A stretch of DNA of 15,464 nucleotides from assembly GCA_026770575.1 (NCBI GenBank), contig MU657346.1, forward strand, positions 6,238 through 21,701. The letters run 5' to 3'. Both the position numbers and the translations under genes were made by a program. The notes beneath the pieces were generated by a model that saw only the letters and a program-made list of their open reading frames with translations, searched no databases and was not told the origin of the DNA. The stretch comes from Pelagophyceae sp. CCMP2097 (Eukaryota > Sar > Pelagophyceae). Shown one piece after another: positions 6,756 to 14,677 of this stretch (within the stretch, counting starts at the first letter, position 1; every line of letters starts with the position of its first letter).

Positions 6756-9500
6756 TTACGGGCCCGCCGCCGCCAGGACGTCGCCCGCCGCCACGATTTC
6801 CAACACTTCCAATTCGCCCCGGCGGTGGGCGGCGAAGCGAGGATGATTCTGCATCGCGTCTTCGAAGACTTGCCGCAGCGTCTCCGCGGTGAGCTTCTTG
6901 CTCAGCGAGCCGTCGGCGCCCGCGGCCCGGTACCGCTCGGCGTCCTCGGGCGAGTCGTTTGCCGAGACGATGAAGATGAGGCGCGGCACGGTGCCCTCCT
7001 CCGCGTCGAGCTGCCGGCACTCGCGGCAGATGTCTACGCCGGTCTTCGTGTGATGCACGGGCGCAAAGTTGAAGTCGAGGAACACGACGTCGACGTCGTC
7101 CCTGACGACCGCCTTTGGAAAGGCGTCGATGGACTCGCGCGTCGCGCCGGCGACGATGGGCTCTTGCGACGTCACCTTGTTCGCGAGCCTCACAAAAGTC
7201 TTGCGAAACGTCGACGAGTCGTCGACCATGGCGATTTTGAGCTGCGACAGTTCGGCAGGCGCCGCGACCGCGGCGGCGCTGCCGAGTGCGGCGACGGGCA
7301 GCACGGCCGCGACATTCGGCAGCTCAAGCTTCGCGATGACGCCGCCTGGAAGCAACACGAGCCGGATCGTGCCGCCGAGGGCGCTCGCGGCCGCCACCGC
7401 CATGGGGAAGCCGTCGCCCGAGCTCAGCTCGGCGGCGTGCTCGTGCGCGCGCCGGCCCTCGGTGATCGCGATATCGTTTAGCTTCTCCTCGCCCAGTTTG
7501 AGGAGAGCGGCGTGTTCGGGCCCGGCCCAGTTGCGCAGGTCCAGGGAGAGGCGGACGCGCGACGCTTCAGAGTCGAGGGGCTCGACGTTGAGCGACAGCG
7601 CCGGCGGCCGCGACGGGTCACCGTACTTGAAGGCGTTTGACAGCATGTTATCCAGGCAGATGTTGATGAGGGCCTTGTCGAGGAGGAGCAACGTGCGGTG
7701 CGCGGCGCCGCCCGTCGTCTCAGCGCGCCCAAACGGGCTGTTCGCTGCGACGAAGCGCTGCCACCGCGTGTCGATGAGCGAGACAGGTTCGATGGCGTCC
7801 CACGACGGCTCGTACCGGCCCGTCGACAGCCGCATCAGCACGGCCTTGCCGTTCAAAACTTCTGCAATCTCGTCAATCTGCCCATGCAGGGACTGGTCGG
7901 CGCACGACTGCCCCAGCACGAAGATGCGGTTCTTGAGCTCGTGGTTCAGGTACCGCTCCGTCTTCTGGTTCACCTCGAAGCGGTATTGGATGCGCTCGTC
8001 CTTGCGCTGCGCCGCGTCCGCCGCGGCTTTGCACAGCTCCGCAGCCGCCGACTCTCTCCGCCGTTCGTCGACCACGCGCCGCTCGAGCGCGGCCTTGCTC
8101 TCGAGGCGCCACAGTAGCAGCAAGAGCCTGCGTGCGGCGGCGTAAGGGGCGGCGCTCCGGGTCGACAGAGGATGCCCTTTTCGAATAAATGTCCTCACAG
8201 CATGGTTATGATGACCGAGGCGATGGCGCCGATGTAGAGGAGCGTCGTGCCGTTTTGGACGTTGTAGTAGCACTCCAAGTGCAGATCCAGAAAGGGCTCC
8301 GTCGTTCGGACGTGCTCGCCAAAGTTCCCAGAGACGGTCTTAATCACATGGCCCGTCGCGGCGCCGATGACCTTGACGTTGGCGGGGAAGATGCTTGCCC
8401 AGCGGTTGACGTTGAGTGAGAAGATCAAATTGCCGAGGACGGGATGATGGCTGTCGTCTGGATTGTCTGAGTCGGCGTCGCAATGGCCCGCCTTGTTGCA
8501 ATGTTCTTCAACCAAGGGAAAAATCACGACGAGGGAAACGTCCTCGACGGGGACGCCGTTCTGCCGGTACGCCGGGTGCGCGACGTGTTTCCGGTCCTCA
8601 AAAAAGCGCTGCTTCAGTTCGGCCGGCAAGGTACGCTGGTAATTCTCCTGAGAGTCGAGACCGATCAGCGACTCAAACTTCGCGTCGCTGCTCGGGTCGG
8701 CCACGGCCCAAACCTAGATAAGGCGATGCGGCGAACCGCCAGACGCGTCGCCAACGCACGTAGGTGATTGGGTTGTACGTCTCTCGCGGCGGCGCCGGCA
8801 GCAGCGTGAAAAAGGGCCAGGCCTTTGTCGCGCCGTCGGCGTTTTCGTCGGTGATGCCGATGGGCCCTGGGGCGTTGTACTCCTTGCCGGCAAAGGCCTC
8901 GTACTCTCCGCGGTCCGCGGCTCGCACGGTGGGGCACCACAACAACGTCGGCGGGACCTGGTCAAACTCTTTCGCCATTCTTGCGATGCGCTCCACTTGC
9001 AGCTCGGAAGTCAAAGGGCCTGGAAGCAGAAAGTGCGAATGGTGTGACGCGGAAGTCAACTGCTCGTGCAACATGAGTGAACCAAACGTGTACGCCTCCA
9101 CGGCCAGCCTCTTGCCCCAGTCTTGCACCGTCGTTCGGACGTTGTTGCAGTCGTAGCGCTCCGATCTATAAAGATTCCGCCGCTAGATCATCTTGTGGCC
9201 GAGACTCGTAATGGACGCGGCGCATAAACCACTCGACAGTACCAAGCCAAACCCACAGAAGAATCTCCATCGAGGCATGACGTGACCCGCCGTCCAAGAC
9301 GCCGCGTCGGCCTCGTCGGACTTCCGCACGGCAGCCTCGGCTTCCCGGAGAGGCTGCCACGGCGTGGCGGTTCGGCGCGGCAGATCCAGCTGCGCTTCGA
9401 GTTGGTCAAGGTCCGCCAAACGGTCGGCCTCGACGGCGGCGGCGTCGGCGGCGCGCTTGGCGCCGCACGCCTCGTGCAACCTCGCGTCGGCGGGGCGCAT
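6756..9500 (-). CDS. CHASE-domain hybrid sensor histidine kinase (spliced)
   Basis: Predicted exons (minus): 9500-9217, 9165-8760, 8713-8199, 8127-6756, total 2577 nt, 858 residues. Order: charged helical N-terminus (1-75); TM1 'WRFFCGFGLVLSSGLCAA' (about 78-95); extracytoplasmic CHASE domain (about 100-375) with the typical 'LLWCPTVRAADRGEYEAF', 'GPIGITDE', 'NPITY' and, after the splice, 'LIGLDSQ'; TM2 spanning the third splice junction (about 381-406, GAIASVIITM joined to LLLLLW); a coiled linker; H-box 'YLNHELKNRIFVLG' with phospho-acceptor His about 464; N-box 'DNMLSNAFKYG' (about 561-571); G-box-like 'SSGDGFPMAV'; receiver domain with 'MVDDSSTFRK' (Asp 704/705), acceptor Asp about 753 in 'VVFLDFNF', Ser about 790 and Lys 812/813. 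It is a membrane sensor that would autophosphorylate on His and pass phosphate to its own receiver, feeding a phosphorelay. CHASE receptors bind small ligands (cytokinins in plants); the ligand here is unknown. The first exon join is the weakest: an in-frame TAG (9183-9185) must be spliced out. Confidence 0.85.
8128..8198 (-). other. Predicted 71-nt intron in kinase gene
   Basis: On the minus strand it starts GTGAGG and ends CGCACGCAG. Splicing at phase 2 joins ...VIITML to LLLLLWRLESK, completing one continuous hydrophobic TM2 and leading into the coiled linker. Without splicing the sensor half stops at TGA right at the donor. Confidence 0.85.
8714..8759 (-). other. Predicted 46-nt intron in kinase gene
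   Basis: On the minus strand it starts GTGCGT and ends CCTTATCTAG. Splicing at phase 0 joins ...YNPITY to VWAVADPSSDAKFESLIGLD, restoring the CHASE pattern P-[IL]-x-Y-[VI]...GxD. The length is not a multiple of 3, so reading through would shift frame. Confidence 0.8.
9166..9216 (-). other. Possible 51-nt intron in kinase gene
   Basis: On the minus strand it starts GTCCAT (a weak donor) and ends AATCTTTATAG. Removing it eliminates the in-frame TAG at 9183-9185 and joins TM1 to 'SERYDCNNVRTTVQDWG' before the CHASE domain. The frame is the same on both sides, so a nonsense mutation or a different donor remain possible. Confidence 0.4.
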
Positions 9501-9847
9501 GGGACGACGTGGGGGCGACGTAAGCGGGTTCTTGCTCTTTAATTGGTTTTCAAGGTCCTGACGCAATTAGGGATGTTTTGACGCTGTGCGTTGAATGCAA
9601 CTTGGGCTTCCCTTGACATTAAAACATTTTAAAACATTTTGATAGTTCACATATTTTTTTGGCAAGCTGGCGAATATTTGGGGAGATGATAATAGGTCAC
9701 CAAAGTCGCGGAGGTCGCCCAAATTGGGTGAAGCTGGACCCAAACTGCTGACTCGGGCTTCACCTACAAACAAAACATTGAACTACGGTCCATTATGGCC
9801 GATTTTCCGAAAATTTAAAACACATCGTGTTAAGTTGTTTGATCTGA
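9501..9847. other. AT-rich spacer upstream of kinase gene
   Basis: GC content falls abruptly upstream of the kinase ATG. A CCAAT pentamer on the minus strand (9542-9546) lies about 45 bp upstream of that ATG and could be a promoter element, but this is weak. A short inverted pair GGTGAAGC/GCTTCACC occurs around 9728-9762. No gene is seen. Confidence 0.4.
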
Positions 9848-10436
9848 CTACAAGGGGGGGTCAACATGAAAATGCCGCGAATTTCCGAACCTCCACAGCA
9901 CGTTTGAGAAGACTTTGAGTGGCTGGACATGTCCGGCTCGACCCGAGGTGTCGGGCTGGAGGTTGAACTCTCCCGTTTTTCGCGTATCCCGCGCGCAATC
10001 TCGATTATAGCGTCGCCAAAAGCTGGTTTGAGGTGGTTCTCCATTGTCTTCGTCTGAGTTCAACCTCCCTGCCGCTTCATTGGGGCCGGCTGTAGGCCCT
10101 GGCGTCGCCAGAGTCCGGCCTAGTGGCCCATGGAGGTTCGGGATTTGGCCCAAAGTTTAGGCTATGGGCTCCATTTTGAAAGTTATGGGCCCCATTTCAC
10201 TTAAAACGCCCATGCAAATCCGCAATTACGCGGAAATGGTGTCAAGTTTTACACCGTTTTATTCTTGAAAGCGGCTTCACGGTCGGCGGATCGAGCCCGT
10301 AAACAAACTTCCTTCGTCGGGGACCGCGCCGCCACCAGCCCGCGACGCAGCGACCATAAGTGGCCCCATATCTCGTTTGTAGCCCGAGAAATTTGTATCT
10401 GAGTGGAATCCGTTTCATGTTGACCTCCCCTTGTAG
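9848..10436. mobile_element. 589-bp inverted-repeat element (MITE-like)
   Basis: Bases 9848-9871 (CTACAAGGGG... ending TCAACATGAAA) and 10413-10436 are inverted copies matching at 23 of 24 positions. No matching target-site duplication is seen at the outer edges, so the true ends may differ by a few bases. The interior lacks a convincing gene: frames on both strands are short and the composition is mixed. It contains a repeated TATGGGCTCCATTTT / TATGGGCCCCATTT pair near 10161-10197 and a palindrome CCGCAATTACGCGG. Confidence 0.6.
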
Positions 10437-10455
10437 GCCAGGAGAAGGTCCACTA

Positions 10456-10654
10456 GGAAGTTCCTGCCCCAATTAGAATCTGGCCCCAATTAGAATCCAA
10501 TCTGGCCTAACAGGTGACTTGAAAATATAATATGTTCAGAAAAAGAAATTTTGAACCAATCACGGAGCTCGAAATTGGGAATATGTTCAGAAAAAGTTGG
10601 ATTCGAGTTGGGGCATTTCCGCGAAAGCCGATTCTAATTGAGGCAGGAACTTCC
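10456..10654. mobile_element. 199-bp MITE with TA duplication
   Basis: Termini 10456-10480 (GGAAGTTCCTGCCCCAATTA then GAATC) and 10630-10654 are inverted repeats matching at 24 of 25 positions. TA dinucleotides flank both ends (10454-10455 and 10655-10656), as for Tc1/mariner-type insertions. Internally the left end carries a second CCCCAATTAGAATC copy, and AATATGTTCAGAAAAAG occurs twice (about 10528 and 10580). No coding capacity. Confidence 0.75.
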
Positions 10655-10784
10655 TACGAGCTTAAGCTGAAAGTTATCTAAATTTTAACGCTTTAAGCGG
10701 CCTTTAAAACTGGAAATAGAGGAGTTATCTAAATTTTAAGAGGGCTTATTTAAAATACCTCTCTCTCCGAGCCTTTAAAAAGGC

Positions 10785-11438
10785 CTATTTAAAACTGAGT
10801 TTTGCTCGGATTTTAAGTGAGTTCAGCGAGTCACTCGCGTGATGAGAGAACGGATGCCTTGCATATGGTCGGATGCCGCCCGCGCCGATGCCCGCGCCGG
10901 TGCCGGCGCCCGCGCTGATACCCGCGCCGCGCGGCGAAGTTTGAACGAAAGGCACAGCCGGAGTCGTTGGCGCGGGGCGCCGCTTACTGTAAAAGTGGTC
11001 GGCTCGTTCGGTGCCTGCGGCGTCGCCGCCGCGCGCAGCTCCGGCGGCGAGGCGCCCCCACCGCCTTTCGGTGCGCTGTCTCGAAGTTCGGCTCAATTTA
11101 TCGACGGGGCCGCGTCGTGGAGCGCGTCGCTGCACGCGTAAAGAATGGTGGTCCCGCCAGCCGCGTCGCGGCGGCGCCGCTGCCCGTGGCTTCGTGGACC
11201 CGTCGCTTCCGACACCCGCGCCCGGCTGTGGGCCCGCCGGCCGAGGTTTGAGCGTCGGCGTTTTTGTATGCTTTTCCCTCTCGGGTCGATAACAAGGCGG
11301 CGCGGCGGCACTTTCGCTCGAAACTTCTGCCGGCATCGCCCCCGCCGGGCCTGCCCCGCCGTCGCAGTATGAAGCGAATGCAACGCCGGCGCCGCGCTTG
11401 GCGCGCTGCGCCGCGGTTGCAAGGTTCCCCCGTCGCAC
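10785..11438 (-). CDS. Doubtful GC-rich frame inside the 1.6-kb element
   Basis: 217 codons, rich in Ala, Gly, Arg and Pro, with a Gly-Ala alternating tract ('GISAGAGTGAGIGAGG') from a short GC-rich DNA repeat. Overlapping frames of 120-123 codons are also open on the same strand (11093-11464, 11098-11460), and none is clearly favoured by codon use. The C-terminal part enters the AT-rich arm of the element. No domain is recognised. It may be a decayed or captured gene fragment. Confidence 0.2.
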   Translation of the reverse strand: MRRGNLATAAQRAKRGAGVAFASYCDGGAGPAGAMPAEVSSESAAAPPCYRPEREKHTKTPTLKPRPAGPQPGAGVGSDGSTKPRAAAPPRRGWRDHHSLRVQRRAPRRGPVDKLSRTSRQRTERRWGRLAAGAARGGDAAGTERADHFYSKRRPAPTTPAVPFVQTSPRGAGISAGAGTGAGIGAGGIRPYARHPFSHHASDSLNSLKIRAKLSFK

Positions 11439-11468
11439 CGCGGCAGCGCTTTCGCTTCAAACACGACC

Positions 11469-12025
11469 TACAAGGGGTATCGGCGATAAAGCCGATCTCA
11501 ATGGGCGCAAGTTTGTGCCTCCCAGAGGCCGCCTGCGGGGGTGGGCGTGGTCGCTATGGGCCTCCCTGCCCCCGGGGTGTCCGTGACATGATCAGCCTCG
11601 AGGAGGGCGCCTTGCAAGGGCGTGAACAAGCGTTTTCCCCAATATTTTGGACTTGATAAAATCTTTATTTGCCTCCTTACATTGATTTTGAACTGATTCT
11701 GCCTCCGTATTGCGAAGGTTCGGGCCCGGCTGTCCATCGCAGGACCGCCCGGATCAAAAAACTGGCTATGTGACGGGGCGGGTCCATACGTACTGGGGTG
11801 GTATTTGACTTGTCCCGTACGAGTGCCGCGAGTGGCGCTTCAGACGAGCCAAAACAGACGTTCTGATTTTTAGTTTGGGCGTTTTTTAACAAAAGATTTT
11901 TTTTGGGCCATGGCATTGCCGGACTCAGCGCGACGTCCACTATGACTTCCAACAGGGCCAAACTCCAACCGACGAAAACTCCGATGGACAGAAAGTCCTC
12001 AGCGTCATTAGCGATACCCCTTGTA
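11469..12025. repeat. 14-bp inverted pair TACAAGGGGTATCG
   Basis: TACAAGGGGTATCG at 11469-11482 is exactly inverted at 12012-12025, spanning 557 bp. The TACAAGGGG core is shared with the ends of the 589-bp element at 9848-10436, so this could be a related element nested inside the 1.6-kb one. Confidence 0.4.
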
Positions 12026-12110
12026 TATGGGACCCAGTCGCCGCCGTGGAGCCGCCGGAGGGCGTTCCCCACGAGAGGCCAGTCAGCCGCGATAACGTCA
12101 CTTCGGCATC
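11677..12110 (-). CDS. Possible exon with one hydrophobic segment, inside the 1.6-kb element
   Basis: The minus frame reads 'RRLHGGDWVPYTRGIANDAE' and then a hydrophobic stretch 'FLSIGVFVGWSLALLEVIVD' that could be a membrane helix. It is preceded by an acceptor-like CTATTTTCAG ending at 12111 and has no ATG at its head, so it would be an internal or 3' exon. From about 11900 to 11677 it runs through AT-rich DNA with an A-tract and is less convincing. No family is recognised; it may be a captured exon. Confidence 0.25.
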
Positions 12111-12423
12111 CTGAAAATAGACTTGATAAAATCGCCTTTAAGCAGCTGACATCTTTTGTGTCTTAAAAGTTAAAATTTAGATAACTTTCGATTTTTGCGC
12201 TTAAAACTGAGTTTAAAACCCATCTCACTTAAAAATTTAGATAACTTTCAGCTTTAGCCTCCTCTTAAAAAAGTTTCTAAAACCTCGTTTTCATCCACCA
12301 AATTTTGCCTTATTTTCGATGCAAGGAAAGGAGTCTGCAAGTTCAGAGCCGAAATCGTTTTTGTTCAAACTCAAAATCTGCAGGCCCAAGGTAGCTTTCG
12401 CGTCCTGGTGCGGCGGACGGGGG

Positions 12424-12830
12424 CCGTCTCCGTTTGACCCTAAGGGCTTCATCGCTTCGTCTCCCCAGGCTCATCCGATAGAACCCTTAGGGTCAAACGG
12501 AGACGGCGTCGGTCGCGCGTTAAGGCCTTTCCGGTCGGTATCGGCGCCTTCGCCGACAGCCCGTGCGTCCCTCGTGGACCGTCTCCGTTTGACCCTAAGG
12601 GCTTCATCGCCTCGTCGCTTCGTCTGCCGAGGCCCAAGCGATAGAGCCCTGAAGGTCGAACGGAGCCTGCGTCAGTCGCGCGTTTTGGCCCTGCCGAAAT
12701 CGGCGCCTGCGCCGACACCCGGTGCGTCCCTCGGGGACCGTCTCCGTTTGACCCTAAGGGCGTCATCGCTTCGTCTGCCGAGGCCCAAGCGGTAGAGCCC
12801 TTAAGGTCGAACGAAGCCCTCGTCGTTGGC
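12424..12830. repeat. Tandem array of about 157-bp hairpin units
   Basis: Units begin at 12424 (155 bp), 12579 (159 bp) and 12738 (truncated near 12830), each opening with CCGTCTCCGTTTGACCCTAA. In unit 1 the first 23 bases (12424-12446) are perfectly inverted at 12484-12506, giving a 23-bp stem with a 37-base loop; in units 2 and 3 the second arm has decayed (GCCCTGAAGGTCGAACGGAG and similar). Long frames cross the array on both strands (12319-12795 plus, 12449-12940 minus), but unit 1 is not a multiple of 3 and both translations are just the repeat read out. Confidence 0.8.
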
Positions 12831-13012
12831 TCAATTTCGCCTTTGCAGCGGCGCCCCGCATGCCCCGGCGCCCACTGTGTCTCGGGGTGTTGCCTCCTTC
12901 GCATTCTAGAGGCCCGGTCCATGGGGAGACCGGACTCCAACCTATATGCACCTTAACCCCGTCTATACTTTGCAACGACGGCGCTCACACAGGCGGAGGC
13001 GGCGGCGCGGCG

Positions 13013-13186
13013 ATGGATCAAGACACGGCCGTCGCGTGGCGCTTCTCGGCCTCTTCGACACATAAACTTCTCGACCTCTTAGAAAGAAGTGGTGGCGTCA
13101 ACCTGCCAAAGCACTGGACTGCCACGGGGAAGAAGGTCGTCGACTCGCGCGCCGTGAAACCCGGCACGAACGAAAAGGTCAGTTGA
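13013..13186 (+). CDS. Putative first exon, function unknown
   Basis: The ATG at 13013 opens 'MDQDTAVAWRFSASSTHK...' with G/C-ending codons, through 'LLDLLERSGGVNLPKHW' and 'KKVVDSRAVKPG'. An AAAAG|GTCAGT donor at 13178 falls in phase 0 just before a stop at 13184-13186, suggesting that the coding sequence continues in another exon; none was found confidently, since the sequence downstream is better explained by a minus-strand frame. It could equally be the surviving 5' end of a broken gene. No domain is recognised. The GC-rich, purine/GGC-rich leader upstream (12985-13012) resembles a 5' UTR. Confidence 0.4.
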   Translation: MDQDTAVAWRFSASSTHKLLDLLERSGGVNLPKHWTATGKKVVDSRAVKPGTNEKVS

Positions 13187-13233
13187 CTCGGCTGTGGGAG
13201 GTTGCGCCCCGAACGCTCTCTTGCGAGTGCTGG

Positions 13234-13634
13234 TCAAGAGTTTGCCGTGTCTCGAGAGCCCGCGGCACGACACTTGCATGCTAGGTGGAACACTTCCAGT
13301 CGCCGTCCAACTCGGGGGAACTCGCAATGATCCGAGAGTCGACGGGGCGCGGCGGTGCAGCGCGGCAGCACACCAGCGCACGGTCGTGCTGTTTCTGCTG
13401 CGACACGAACGAGGAGCAGACTGGTGGGATGATCGTCGCGCCAGACCCGGCGCGGGCCAGTGGCCACCACGACGCGCTGAGCGCCGCCGTCCAGTTGCAC
13501 CGTGACGGTGTCGGGGGCGACCACGACAATCGTGCCCGAGGCGCCGGTCGCGTCAAATCCCTTGCCGCGCGCAAACAGCCCCAGCGGCGCGTCGCCGCGC
13601 GGGCGCTTGTTCGGGGCCAATTTTGCATGACCGT
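13234..13634 (-). CDS. Possible exon encoding a small beta-barrel-like domain
   Basis: The minus frame has strong G/C third positions from about 13634 to 13420 and reads 'KLAPNKRPRGDAPLGLFARG', 'GASGTIVVVAPDTVTVQLDG' and 'GAQRVVVATGPRRVWRD'. The alternation of Val/Ile and a turn Gly-Gly pattern resemble an SH3/KOW/Tudor-like barrel, but no family is assigned. There is no ATG at its head; an acceptor-like TGTTTACAAG ends at 13635, so it would be an internal or last exon. The final about 60 codons before the stop at 13234 look less coding, so a donor may lie near 13430. It is convergent with the exon at 13013. Confidence 0.4.
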
Positions 13635-13654
13635 CTTGTAAACACACAGAACAA

Positions 13655-13695
13655 GTATTATGACACAATGAAAGTGCAAGCTTTTGTCATAATAC
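13655..13695. repeat. Short hairpin GTATTATGACA
   Basis: GTATTATGACA (13655-13665) is perfectly inverted at 13685-13695, an 11-bp stem with a 19-base loop, at the sharp transition from GC-rich to AT-rich DNA. It could be a relic TIR or a structural element. Confidence 0.5.
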
Positions 13696-14044
13696 GATAG
13701 GAGGAGGCTAAGCTCGCAGTGCCCTCGGGACTGGACATCCTGTAACTTTTATTACATTACATTGCTTGCTTAAGATCCACCCTACATTACATAACATACC
13801 GAATAGGAAATCCTAAATTTAGGAACTAAAACATGAAAACGACAAGTTGTCTTCAAAATTAGCTTGGATTACTATATCTTTTTTTATTTATTATATAGCT
13901 TTTAAATATTTGGAAGAATCTTCAAATTTCAAAGTTTTTTTTATTGATGGCACCTTCCTCACTAGGAATTCCTATAAGTCTCCTTTTTCCTTGTGGCAAT
14001 GTGGGAATTCCTACATTTGGCTCTTGCGCCTCCTCCGAAATTTA
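13696..14044. other. AT-rich spacer, no gene
   Basis: Very AT-rich DNA with short palindromes (CCTAAATTTAGG at 13812, GACAAGTTGTC near 13841, AGGAATTCCT near 13964) and T-runs. Open frames here are low-complexity and show no coding signature. Confidence 0.5.
13762..13783 (+). repeat. 22-bp exact repeat, copy 2
   Basis: Identical to 5958-5979. Here it is flanked on both sides by TACATTAC within an ATTACATTACAT-type low-complexity stretch, which could be a duplication of the target or simple-sequence chance. Confidence 0.7.
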
Positions 14045-14452
14045 TAGCAGTATCCACTTTATTTCCGAAAGTCCAAAACCAAAAGCATCGGCCAAAAGCA
14101 AAAGCAAAAGCAAAAAACAATATCCAAAACCAAAGGCGTGTCAAAATCTCAATAAAACGGACATTTAAGATTCAGTCAAATCAATTTTCCATTTTGTATA
14201 GCATAAATCTTGAAAATAAATTTTGGGATTTTATTTAATCTGTAAATATCTGCCTTATTGAGATTTTGATATCTTTGGTTTTGAATATTGGGTTTTTGCT
14301 TTTGCTTTTGCTTTGGCTTTGGCTTTGGCTGATGCTTTTGGTTTTGGACTTACAGCACTTTCCGGGTAAAATAAATGGTCGCCGATACTTGACTATCGAC
14401 TATCGGCACAAATACCGGCTTTTGGCCCAAGTATCGGCGGGTCACTGTCAGG

Positions 14453-14677
14453 ATGCCCCCCGGCGCGCGGAGGATGTGGGACCGCAGAGATGCACGTGGT
14501 TTCGGCAAGCATGGCAAGGCGCTGCGGTGGTACGTCGTGCAGCTGCACGTCGACCACGGCTGGAGCGCGGAGCAGATTTGTGCTCACTTCCGAATTGGCG
14601 GCACCAACTTGCGGCTCATCTCGTCTTCGACGATCGGCCGCATCGTGCGCATCTACGATGCGACCGGGGACGTGTAG
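14453..14677 (+). CDS. Tc1/mariner-type transposase N-terminal HTH fragment
   Basis: 74 residues from the ATG at 14453, just inside the left TIR. Residues about 22-74 carry the paired-like HTH pattern of IS630/Tc1/mariner transposases: 'RWYVVQLHVDHGWSAEQIC' (helix 1 and the Gly-turn), 'ISSSTIGRIVRIYDATGDV' (recognition helix and the closing F/Y-x-A-T-G-x-V motif). This domain binds the element's own TIR. The frame stops at TAG right after the motif; GAC|GTGTAG could be a donor. No DDE catalytic domain follows within the element, since the remaining DNA is better explained by a minus-strand frame. It is therefore a truncated transposase and may act, if expressed, only as a DNA-binding competitor. 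Confidence 0.75.
   Translation: MPPGARRMWDRRDARGFGKHGKALRWYVVQLHVDHGWSAEQICAHFRIGGTNLRLISSSTIGRIVRIYDATGDV

Larger units (their letters stand above)
10664..12254. mobile_element. About 1.6-kb element with 23-bp inverted ends and GC-rich cargo
   Basis: Bases 10664-10686 (AAGCTGAAAGTTATCTAAAT then TTT) are the exact reverse complement of 12232-12254. Inside each end lies a second copy of the motif (10723-10739 and 12170-12188), and AAAACTGAGTTT occurs near both ends (about 10788 and 12204), giving mirrored subterminal repeats in very AT-rich arms. The centre (about 10840-11460) is GC-rich and unlike the arms. No target duplication was identified, so exact limits are uncertain. This looks like a non-autonomous transposon that has taken up host sequence. 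Confidence 0.55.

Noticed and set aside
7069..8145. A 358-codon plus-strand frame across the kinase
   Set aside because: Ser/Arg/Ala-rich shadow of the histidine kinase and receiver domains.
12424..12830. CRISPR array
   Set aside because: Units are adjacent, about 157 bp long with an internal hairpin, and have no short repeat/unique spacer pattern; the genome is eukaryotic in style.
12319..12940. Long frames through the tandem array on both strands
   Set aside because: The translations are only the DNA repeat read out, and unit length changes frame between copies; treated as non-coding repeat.
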